64,000 nucleotides of DNA from Rhizobium sp. SL42 (lineage in GTDB: Bacteria; Pseudomonadota; Alphaproteobacteria; Rhizobiales; Rhizobiaceae): the NCBI RefSeq assembly GCF_021729845.1, contig NZ_CP063397.1, forward strand, positions 2,556,001-2,620,000. The letters run 5' to 3'. Both the position numbers and the translations under genes were made by a program. Shown one piece after another: positions 57,651 through 64,000 of the stretch (its first letter is position 1; every line of letters begins with the position of its first letter). The notes under the pieces were generated by a model. That model saw only the letters and a program-made list of their open reading frames with translations. It was not told where the DNA came from and searched no databases.

Positions 57651-59093
57651 ATGGCAGAGAACGATTCACAGCTTTCGGTTTTTCCGGCCTTCTTCAAGGT
57701 CGAGAATGCAGTCGCCGCCGTTTTTGGTGACGGCGCGGAAGCCTATGCCAAGGTGCGGTTGCTGAAAAATACCAAGGCGCGGATCGTTGCCTACACGGTA
57801 GCGCCTGAAGCCGACTATGCGGCCTTTCTTGCCCAGCATGAAATTGTCCGGGTCGCCGGACCATTTGCCGCTGATCAGGTCGAAGGCGCAAGGCTTGTGT
57901 TTGCCGCGACAGGCAATGCAGCGCTCGACCGCGATATCGTCGCGGCCGCGCGCCTTGCCCGCATTCCGGCCAACGCGGTCGATCAGCCCGACTATTGCGA
58001 CTTCTACACGCCTGCTCTGGTCAATCGCGCTCCGGTCGCAGTCGCGATCGGGACGGAGGGCGTCGGGCCTGTTTTGGCGCAGATGATTCGTGCCGATATC
58101 GACCGGCTGCTGCCGCGTTCGCTTGGCAACCTTGGCCGCCTGGCCAATTCCTACCGCAGCGCGGTCGATCGGCTGGTGCCCCGTGGTGCTCCGCGTCGCC
58201 TTTTCTGGCGTGACTTCTTCAAGGGCAAGGTCGCCGATGCGGTCGAGGCGGATGATGTCAGCCAGGCCCGCCGCGAGGCAACGCGACTGTTGCGAGCGAC
58301 TGCTGCATCGAAGGTCGAGGGCCGCGTGTTCCTGGTCGGCGCCGGTCCGGGGGCCGAAGATCTGCTGACGCTGCGTGCGCACCGTTTGATGATGGAATGC
58401 GATGTGATCGTTTATGACGCCCTGGTGCCGCGTGAAGTTGTCGATATGGGCCGGCGCGATGCTGACCGTATCCCCGTCGGCAAGCGCAAGGGCTGCCATT
58501 CGAAGTCGCAGGACGAGATCAATGACTTGCTGGTCGAGCTCGGACGCGAAGGAAAGCGCGTCGTTCGGTTGAAATCCGGCGATCCGCTGATTTTCGGTCG
58601 TGCGGGGGAAGAAATGGCGGCATTGCGCCATGCCGGCATCCCCTATGAAATTGTCCCGGGTGTTACCTCGGCATTCGCTGCAGCTGCCGATTTCGAGCTG
58701 CCGCTGACCCTGCGCGGTGTATCGTCATCGCTGGTCTTCACCACCGGTCACGATCTCAATGGCGATATTCTGCCAGATTGGGCGCGCCTGGCGCTCTCGG
58801 GCACGACGGTTGCCGTCTATATGGGCCGGACGGTCGCGGCTTCCGTCGCGGAACGGCTGATGGCGGCAGGCCTCGCCGAGGATACGACGGTGGCCGTGGT
58901 CGAGAATGCCGGCCGTCGAGACAGCCGGCGCATGCATGGGACATTGAAGGAATTGCCCGGACTGGAAGCCCGCACGGAGTTGACCGGCCCGGTAATGGTA
59001 ATCATCGGCGACGCTGTTGCCGGCGCCGATTTCAGCCGCTCCGAACCACTCGGTGCGCGCCAGTCTGCGGAACTTGAAAGTGTGAGGAACTGA
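57651..59093 (+). CDS. cysG: Siroheme synthase CysG (fused dehydrogenase/ferrochelatase and methyltransferase)
   Basis: The 480-residue protein makes siroheme, the cofactor of sulfite reductase. The N-terminal precorrin-2 dehydrogenase/ferrochelatase domain (about 1-200) has a dinucleotide fold (AVFGDGAEAYAKVRLL) and LVNRAPVAVAIGTEGVGP. The C-terminal SUMT domain (about 220-470) has VFLVGAGPGAEDLLTLRAHR, KRKGCHSKSQDEIN and VVRLKSGDPLIFGR. The start at 57651 gives MAENDSQLSVFPAF and follows GGAATTGG; a GTG at 57618 is an alternative. It lies two bases before the DUF2849 gene in the sulfite-reduction operon. Confidence 0.96.
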   Translation: MAENDSQLSVFPAFFKVENAVAAVFGDGAEAYAKVRLLKNTKARIVAYTVAPEADYAAFLAQHEIVRVAGPFAADQVEGARLVFAATGNAALDRDIVAAARLARIPANAVDQPDYCDFYTPALVNRAPVAVAIGTEGVGPVLAQMIRADIDRLLPRSLGNLGRLANSYRSAVDRLVPRGAPRRLFWRDFFKGKVADAVEADDVSQARREATRLLRATAASKVEGRVFLVGAGPGAEDLLTLRAHRLMMECDVIVYDALVPREVVDMGRRDADRIPVGKRKGCHSKSQDEINDLLVELGREGKRVVRLKSGDPLIFGRAGEEMAALRHAGIPYEIVPGVTSAFAAAADFELPLTLRGVSSSLVFTTGHDLNGDILPDWARLALSGTTVAVYMGRTVAASVAERLMAAGLAEDTTVAVVENAGRRDSRRMHGTLKELPGLEARTELTGPVMVIIGDAVAGADFSRSEPLGARQSAELESVRN

Positions 59094-59095
59094 CC

Positions 59096-59410
59096 ATGGC
59101 TGATAAAGTCTTGACCGCCAACCGGCTGAGCGACGGCATCGCTGTCTGGCTTGATGCCAGCGGCCATTGGACCGAACGTCTGCAGGATGCATTTGTCGCG
59201 CGCCATGTGGAAGCCGTCGACGCACTGGAGGTTGCCGGCAGGCAGGCATTCGCCAGCAATTTGGTTGTCGATGTCAACGTCATCGACATCGAGGAAAAGG
59301 ATGGCCTGCTTCGCCCGTTGCGCCTTCGTGAACGCATTCGCGCCGAAGGCCCCACCATTGCATATGCCGAGGGTCATGGTTATGCCGACCCCGCATTCAT
59401 CGCTGCCTGA
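59096..59410 (+). CDS. DUF2849 protein
   Basis: The 104-residue protein matches the DUF2849 pattern: KVLTANRLSDGIAVWL, then a central helix, VVDVNVIDIEEKDGLLRP and RLRERIRAEGPTIAY. Such genes lie next to sulfite/nitrite reductase genes in rhizobia, here two bases after cysG and 15 before cysI. No catalytic or metal motif is evident. A role in sulfite reduction is inferred from position only. Confidence 0.85.
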   Translation: MADKVLTANRLSDGIAVWLDASGHWTERLQDAFVARHVEAVDALEVAGRQAFASNLVVDVNVIDIEEKDGLLRPLRLRERIRAEGPTIAYAEGHGYADPAFIAA

Positions 59411-59425
59411 GGCCTGAGGAAAGAC

Positions 59426-61096
59426 ATGTATCGTTACGACGAATTCGACCACGCCTTTGTATCGGCGCGCGTAGAGCAGTTTCGCGACCAGGTGAACCGC
59501 CGCCTGTCAGGAGAGTTGGCCGAGGACGCCTTCAAGCCGTTGCGCCTGATGAATGGCGTCTATCTGCAATTGCACGCCTACATGCTGCGCGTCGCCATTC
59601 CCTATGGCACGCTGAACTCGAAGCAGATGCGCATGCTGGCCCACATTGCCCGCAAGTATGACCGCGGCTATGGCCATTTCACCACCCGCCAGAACATCCA
59701 GTACAACTGGCCGAAGCTGTCCGACACGCCGGATATCCTGAGCGAACTCGCCAGTGTCGAGATGCACGCGATCCAGACCTCGGGAAACTGCATCCGCAAT
59801 GTCACTGCCGACCATTTTGCTGGTGCCGCCGCCGACGAAGTCGCCGACCCGCGCCCCTATGCCGAGATCCTGCGCCAGTGGTCGTCTCTGCATCCCGAAT
59901 TTTCCTTCCTGCCGCGCAAGTTCAAGATCGCCGTTACTGGTGCTCCGAGCGACCGTGCGGCCATCCAGGTTCACGACATCGGCCTGCATCTGAAGAAGAA
60001 CGAAGCGGGCGAACTCGGATTTGCAGTCTATGTCGGTGGTGGTCAGGGCCGCACGCCTCTGATTGCAAAGAAGATCCGCGACTTCCTGCCGGAAGCCGAT
60101 CTGTTGACCTATGTCACGGCGATCGTCCGCGTTTACAATCTCAATGGCCGCCGCGACAACAAGTACAAGGCGCGTATCAAGATCCTCGTGCACGAAACCG
60201 GCGCCGAGGAACTGACCCGTCAGGTCGAGGCCGAGTTCGACCAGATCCGCGACAGCGAATTGAAGCTGCCGGAGGCCGATATCCGGTCGATCGAGGCCTA
60301 TTTCGCGCCGCCGGTTCTCGCCGATCGCGCTGATGGCTGGGAAGCGCTTGCCCGCGCCAAGAAGGCGGATGCCGCCTTCGCTGCCTGGGTCGGCCAGAAC
60401 GTCCAACCACACACCCATCCCGATTACGGCATGGTCACGATCTCGCTGAAGCCTATCGGCGGCACGCCGGGTGACGCTTCGGACGCCCAGATGGATCTGG
60501 TTGCCGATATTGCCGAACGTTATGCCTTTGACGAGATCCGTGTCAGCCACGAGCAGAACCTGATCCTGCCGCATGTCGCCATGGGCGATCTCTATGCGGT
60601 TTATCAGGCGCTGGAAAAATCAGGCCTGGCTACAGCGAATGCCGGCCTGATCACCGACATGATTGCCTGTCCGGGCCTGGACTACTGCGCCTTGGCCAAT
60701 GCTCGGTCGATCCCGGTGGCCCAGGAGATTTCGCAGCGCTTCGGCTCGCAGGCTCGCCAGGCTGAAATAGGCGAGTTGAAGATCAAGATTTCCGGCTGCA
60801 TCAATGCCTGCGGTCATCACCATGTCGGTCATATCGGCCTTCTGGGGGTTGAGAAGAAGGGCGCCGAGCTCTATCAGATCACGCTCGGAGGCTCCGGTGA
60901 CGAGAATTCGTCGATCGGCGAGATCATCGGCCGCGGCTTCGAGCCGGAAAAGGTGACGGACGCGGTGGAGACCATCGTCGACACCTATCTTGGCCTGCGC
61001 CTTGATCCGAAGGAGACCTTCCTTCTGGCCTATCGTCGCGTCGGCCCCAAGCCGTTCAAGGATGCCCTTTACGGCGCGACGGCAGAAGCCGCGTAA
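59426..61096 (+). CDS. cysI: Sulfite/nitrite reductase hemoprotein
   Basis: The 556-residue protein has the siroheme/4Fe-4S reductase architecture: two ferredoxin-like half domains and two 4Fe-4S/siroheme domains. The cluster ligands are visible as TSGNCIRNVTADH near residue 115 and, in the C-terminal half, CPGLDYCALANARS and CINACGHHHVGHIG. It should reduce sulfite to sulfide for cysteine synthesis, with siroheme from CysG. Nitrite reductase activity is an alternative, but the DUF934 neighbour favours sulfite. It lies 15 bases after the DUF2849 gene. Confidence 0.92.
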   Translation: MYRYDEFDHAFVSARVEQFRDQVNRRLSGELAEDAFKPLRLMNGVYLQLHAYMLRVAIPYGTLNSKQMRMLAHIARKYDRGYGHFTTRQNIQYNWPKLSDTPDILSELASVEMHAIQTSGNCIRNVTADHFAGAAADEVADPRPYAEILRQWSSLHPEFSFLPRKFKIAVTGAPSDRAAIQVHDIGLHLKKNEAGELGFAVYVGGGQGRTPLIAKKIRDFLPEADLLTYVTAIVRVYNLNGRRDNKYKARIKILVHETGAEELTRQVEAEFDQIRDSELKLPEADIRSIEAYFAPPVLADRADGWEALARAKKADAAFAAWVGQNVQPHTHPDYGMVTISLKPIGGTPGDASDAQMDLVADIAERYAFDEIRVSHEQNLILPHVAMGDLYAVYQALEKSGLATANAGLITDMIACPGLDYCALANARSIPVAQEISQRFGSQARQAEIGELKIKISGCINACGHHHVGHIGLLGVEKKGAELYQITLGGSGDENSSIGEIIGRGFEPEKVTDAVETIVDTYLGLRLDPKETFLLAYRRVGPKPFKDALYGATAEAA

Positions 61097-61098
61097 GG

Positions 61099-61623
61099 AT
61101 GATTGAGACCATGACCAAGATTTGGAAAGAAACCGGCTTTGTCGCCAAGGATGCCTGGGTCATCGAAACAGATGAGGTGAAGGCAGGCGAGGGCGAAACG
61201 CCGATCTACGGCCTCGACGCCTTCCTTGCAGCGGCAGCCGACACGAACGAAGGCGGCTTTGGTGTTCTGGTCGCGCCTGCCGATGATGTGCGCAAGCTCG
61301 AACCTTATCTTGACCGCATCGCCCTGATTGCCATTGCCTTCCCGGCGTTCAATGACGGCCGCGGCTTCAGCCATGCGAGCCTGCTGCGCGAACGCCTCGA
61401 CTATCAGGGCGAATTGCGCGCTGTGGGCGACGTGCTGATCGATCAGGTTCCTTTGATGCTGCGCACCGGTTTCGACAGTTTCGCCGTGACCAATGAGACT
61501 GCGTTGAAGCGGCTGGACGAACACTGTCTGATGGGCGTTGCCCAGCAATATCAGCCAACGGCACGGTCTTCCAAGGCGGTTGCCGGCTTTAGCTGGCGCA
61601 GGATCGGCTCGACCGGCGCTTGA
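61099..61623 (+). CDS. DUF934 protein
   Basis: The 174-residue protein fits the DUF934 family (about residues 40-150): FGVLVAPADDVRKLEPYLDRIALIAIAFPAFNDGRGFSHASLLRER appears in three consecutive parts of the family pattern, with FNDGRGFS as the key block. DUF934 genes directly follow sulfite reductase genes in Proteobacteria. Biochemical role is unknown. It starts two bases after the cysI stop; ATG 61111 is an alternative start. Confidence 0.88.
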   Translation: MIETMTKIWKETGFVAKDAWVIETDEVKAGEGETPIYGLDAFLAAAADTNEGGFGVLVAPADDVRKLEPYLDRIALIAIAFPAFNDGRGFSHASLLRERLDYQGELRAVGDVLIDQVPLMLRTGFDSFAVTNETALKRLDEHCLMGVAQQYQPTARSSKAVAGFSWRRIGSTGA

Positions 61624-61792
61624 AACATAACAAACAGCCTATGTATTGATGGCGATTTGACCGTGGTCAAGGACGCTGCCTTTGCTTTCAGGCATCCCAT
61701 GGCTGCAAAATCTGCATGCCGGCTGAATTGTGGAATGGCGAAGTCTGCTTTATAGGCTGCCCCACGCGACCGAACGATAGGACCGACAGCCT

Positions 61793-62605
61793 ATGAATGC
61801 TCTTGTGAAGACCGACAATGCCGAAATGATCGTGCCCGACGGCGTCTATGCCGAAACGGTGCTGAGCGTGACGCATTATACCGATCATCTGTTCCGCTTC
61901 CGGATGACCCGTCCGGCAGGCTTCCGTTTTCGTTCGGGCGAATTCGCCATGATCGGCCTGATGGTTGAGGGAAAGCCGATCTACCGGGCTTACTCCATTG
62001 CCAGCCCGTCCTGGGATGAAGAACTCGAATTCTTCTCGATCAAGGTACAGGACGGTCCGCTGACCCAGCACCTGCAGCGAATCCAGCCGGGTGACAAGGT
62101 TCTGATGCGCAAGAAGTCGACCGGCACCCTGGTGCTCGACGCGCTGACGCCGGGCAAGCGGCTTTATATGTTTTCGACCGGTACCGGGATTGCACCATTC
62201 GCCAGCCTGATCCGAGACCCGGAAACCTATGAAAAATTCGAGGAAGTCGTCCTCACCCACACCTGCCGCGATGTGGCCGAACTGAAATACGGTTTCGATC
62301 TGGTCGAGGAAATCAGGAATCATGAATTCCTGGCGGAACTCGTCGGCGATAAGTTGAAGCACTATGCGACAGTGACGCGCGAAAACTATCCGTTCATGGG
62401 CCGTATCACCGACCTGATGGAGAACGGCAAGATGTTTGCCGACCTTGGCGTGCCGGCGCTTGACCCGACGATCGACCGCGGCATGATCTGCGGGTCGACC
62501 GCCATGCTGAAGGACACCAAGGCGATCCTGGAAAAGGCGGGCCTGACCGAAGGCGCCAACAACAAGCCGGCCGAATTCGTCATCGAGCGCGCCTTCGTCG
62601 GCTGA
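61793..62605 (+). CDS. fpr: Ferredoxin/flavodoxin-NADP reductase
   Basis: The 270-residue flavoprotein has FAD-binding RAYSIASPSWDEELEFFSI and KSTGTLVLDAL, and NADP-binding MFSTGTGIAPFASLIRDPETYEKF (start of motif) with MICGSTAMLKDTKAIL. It passes electrons between NADPH and ferredoxin or flavodoxin and is a likely electron source for the sulfite reductase made by the preceding genes. A 169-base gap separates it from the DUF934 gene, so it may have its own promoter. A strong hairpin terminator follows. Confidence 0.95.
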   Translation: MNALVKTDNAEMIVPDGVYAETVLSVTHYTDHLFRFRMTRPAGFRFRSGEFAMIGLMVEGKPIYRAYSIASPSWDEELEFFSIKVQDGPLTQHLQRIQPGDKVLMRKKSTGTLVLDALTPGKRLYMFSTGTGIAPFASLIRDPETYEKFEEVVLTHTCRDVAELKYGFDLVEEIRNHEFLAELVGDKLKHYATVTRENYPFMGRITDLMENGKMFADLGVPALDPTIDRGMICGSTAMLKDTKAILEKAGLTEGANNKPAEFVIERAFVG

Positions 62606-62626
62606 CCTCGACATATAGTCTCGACT

Positions 62627-62655
62627 GAAAACGCCCGGCTTGTCCGGGCGTTTTC
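62627..62655. terminator. Bidirectional terminator between fpr and GntR gene
   Basis: GAAAACGCCCGG (62627-62638) and CCGGGCGTTTTC (62644-62655) form a 12-base perfect stem with a CTTGT loop. It provides a T run in both directions and lies between two convergent genes, so it likely serves both. Confidence 0.85.
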
Positions 62656-62666
62656 AATGGAAGTCG

Positions 62667-63290
62667 TCAGTTTTCGCTGAGGTAGCCGATCAGATTGGCC
62701 GTGGCGCGTTCAGCCTCGACGCTTTTATCCTGCTGGATGGCGTGGATCACCGCGACATGCATCGCCACCGATCGATCCATCTTCTCCGCGGTCGCCGTGC
62801 TGTACCACAGCCGCCTCGAATGGGTCTGCAGCGGCGCAAGCGCGGTGGTCAGAAAACAGTTCGGGCAGGCGCTTTCGATCAGCACGTCAAATGCCTTGTC
62901 GGCCCGGAGGAAGGCATCAAAGTCGCCCTCGGCGGCCGCGGCCGTCATGGCGGTGGCGCAGTCGGCAAGGGCGGACTTGACCTCGATATTGGCGGATTCG
63001 GCTGCAAGACGCACGGCATATGGTTCGAGGCGTACGCGAACGGCCATGATCGCCCGATGATCATAGGGTTTGATCTCGGAGATCTGCAGTCCGACACGCG
63101 GACGAACCACGATCAACCCCTGCCACTCAAGCTTTTGAATCGCTTCCCTAACGGGAGTTCGCCCGAAACCCGAGGCTTCAATCAGTTCCCTTTCGCTGAC
63201 CGTGGCACCCGGCTTGAGCCTTAGCATGACGATCTGCCGTTCAAGCTCCAGATAGGCGAGGTGGCTTTGCGAGGGGCTTTTGTTCTGCAT
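62667..63290 (-). CDS. GntR-family regulator (FadR/FCD subfamily)
   Basis: The 207-residue protein has an N-terminal winged HTH of GntR type (about 10-75, with LKPGATVSERELIEASGFGR and TPVREAIQKLEWQGLIVV) and an FCD effector domain (about 80-205) of all-alpha type with possible metal-binding His/Asp residues (CPNCFLTTALAPLQTHSRRLW, HVAVIHAIQQDKSVEAE, in part). It should repress or activate metabolic genes in response to an acid or sugar acid. ATG 63290 gives the common length. Two CTGATATA-type sites lie just upstream, which suggests autoregulation. Confidence 0.88.
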   Translation of the reverse strand: MQNKSPSQSHLAYLELERQIVMLRLKPGATVSERELIEASGFGRTPVREAIQKLEWQGLIVVRPRVGLQISEIKPYDHRAIMAVRVRLEPYAVRLAAESANIEVKSALADCATAMTAAAAEGDFDAFLRADKAFDVLIESACPNCFLTTALAPLQTHSRRLWYSTATAEKMDRSVAMHVAVIHAIQQDKSVEAERATANLIGYLSEN

Positions 63291-63300
63291 GCGCGCTCCA

Positions 63301-63359
63301 CTGATATACCAAGCTGTCGCATGGCGCAGACAGAATGGCAAGTCAGGCTGATATATCAG
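63301..63359. promoter_or_regulatory. Two CTGATATA operator-like sites upstream of GntR gene
   Basis: A perfect 12-base palindrome CTGATATATCAG lies at 63348-63359. A related half-symmetric site CTGATATACCAAG lies at 63301-63313, about 10 bases upstream of the start codon and next to the GGAG ribosome site. The two CTGATATA cores are 47 bases apart. GntR/FCD proteins often bind sites of TGGTATACCA or TGATATATCA type. Confidence 0.5.
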
Positions 63360-63403
63360 GCCGCCGGTCTGCGCTGGTACCGGCTGGAGCTGGTGCTATG
63401 GCA

Positions 63404-64000
63404 CTATTCGTGCCGCAATGCCTCGATCGGGTTCAACTGTGCTGCACGTCTGGCGGGGAAATAGCCGAAGACCATGCCGATGATTGCCGAGAAGGCGAAG
63501 GCCAACAGCACGATGGACGGGCTGGCGACAAACGGGACAGACATCAGACTGACGGCCGTATAGGCAATCGTCAGCCCCAGCGCGATACCCACCACGCCGC
63601 CAAACACGGAGAGCGTCACCGCTTCGACGAGAAACTGCATCAGCACCTGGCTTTCCACGGCGCCGATCGCCAGGCGGATGCCGATCTCGCGCGTCCGTTC
63701 GGTAACCGAAACCAGCATGATATTCATGATGCCGATACCACCGACCAGCAGTGACACGGCTGCCACGGCTCCGAGCAGGCCGGTCATCAATGTTGTCGTT
63801 CCGGTCAGCGTCGCGGCCATCTGCGTCATGTCGTTGACGCTGAAATCGTCTTCGCGGCCGGAAACGATCTTGCGACGCTCCCTCAGCAACAATTCGACGC
63901 TGGCCTGGACCTTGGAGGTGGAGACGCCGTTTTCTGCCGACAACATGATGCTGGACACGTCTTGCGATCCGCCGATTCGCCGCTGGAACACCTTGAGCGG
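63404..64000 (-). CDS. MacB-type ABC permease, C-terminal part (cut by window edge)
   Basis: The frame is open to the end of the window; 198 residues are visible. The C-terminal FtsX/MacB_PCD domain shows three membrane segments (LLGAVAAVSLLVGGIGIMNI, then VLMQFLVEAVTLSVFGG, then FAFSAIIGMVFGYFPARR) with the family signature VSVTERTREIGIRLAIGA and the C-terminal ARRAAQLNPIEALRHE. This is the C-terminal half of a MacB-like macrolide or peptide export permease, or of a related lipoprotein exporter. The ATPase domain and the MacA partner lie outside the window. Confidence 0.85.
   Translation of the reverse strand, partial: PLKVFQRRIGGSQDVSSIMLSAENGVSTSKVQASVELLLRERRKIVSGREDDFSVNDMTQMAATLTGTTTLMTGLLGAVAAVSLLVGGIGIMNIMLVSVTERTREIGIRLAIGAVESQVLMQFLVEAVTLSVFGGVVGIALGLTIAYTAVSLMSVPFVASPSIVLLAFAFSAIIGMVFGYFPARRAAQLNPIEALRHE

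Overview
The window reads as a chromosomal segment of an alphaproteobacterium of the order Rhizobiales, most likely family Rhizobiaceae (Rhizobium, Agrobacterium, Neorhizobium or a relative). This rests on the gene content and fused forms: a bifunctional ispDF, an E1-beta pyruvate dehydrogenase subunit with its own lipoyl domain, dusB-ntrB-ntrC-ntrY-ntrX-trkA-dat-hfq-hflX in a row, a GTTC-N7-GTTC SOS box in front of lexA, and high-GC coding sequence. The species cannot be fixed from sequence alone. No rRNA, tRNA, insertion sequence, CRISPR array or prophage gene was recognised.

Layout. 1-1.7 kb: the end of an alpha/beta hydrolase gene and a membrane-bound diguanylate cyclase. 2-6.2 kb: tpiA, secG, pyrG, a small unknown gene and a methyltransferase. 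6.2-11.6 kb (minus strand): ppiD-like chaperone, trpD, trpC, moaC, moeA, packed head to tail. 11.9-19.5 kb: a P-type cation ATPase, gltA, comEC and the SOS repressor lexA. 19.8-29.3 kb: an accessory-looking type I secretion locus with an adaptor, an ABC exporter, two very unusual acidic or glycine-rich repeat proteins, a long non-coding region and a LuxR-type regulator. 29.5-31.8 kb: a DUF1003 membrane protein, a VOC protein and kdsA. 32-41.6 kb: eno, an FtsB/DivIC-like protein and the pyruvate dehydrogenase genes (pdhA, pdhB, pdhC, lpdA) with lipA. 41.6-44.1 kb: a decayed ParE-type toxin gene, a RatA/Coq10-like protein, cinA and ispDF. 44.3-55.8 kb: the nitrogen-control block, trkA, a D-amino-acid transaminase, hfq and hflX. 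55.9-62.6 kb: mazG, a nucleoside deaminase and the sulfite-reduction genes (cysG, DUF2849, cysI, DUF934, fpr). 62.7-64 kb: a GntR regulator and the end of a MacB-type permease.

How the genes work together. Most of the window is housekeeping: central carbon metabolism (tpiA, eno, pdh, gltA) with its lipoate supply (lipA), LPS Kdo synthesis (kdsA), isoprenoid precursors (ispDF), nitrogen sensing and RNA regulation (ntrBC, ntrYX, hfq), and siroheme-dependent sulfite reduction with a flavin reductase.

The most interesting part is 19.8-28.9 kb. A transporter pair lies downstream of, and on the same strand as, two large putative substrates. One has nine alternating short Asn/Asp-rich beta-strand-like modules; the other has Gln-Ala, Gly-Gln and Asn-Gly tracts before a glycine-rich body. 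Neither shows the usual RTX nonapeptide. The exporter has a long disordered N-terminal extension and a Gln in place of the H-loop His. Two strong hairpins sit between the two substrate genes. I could not match this set to a described system; that judgement is limited because no database search was possible.
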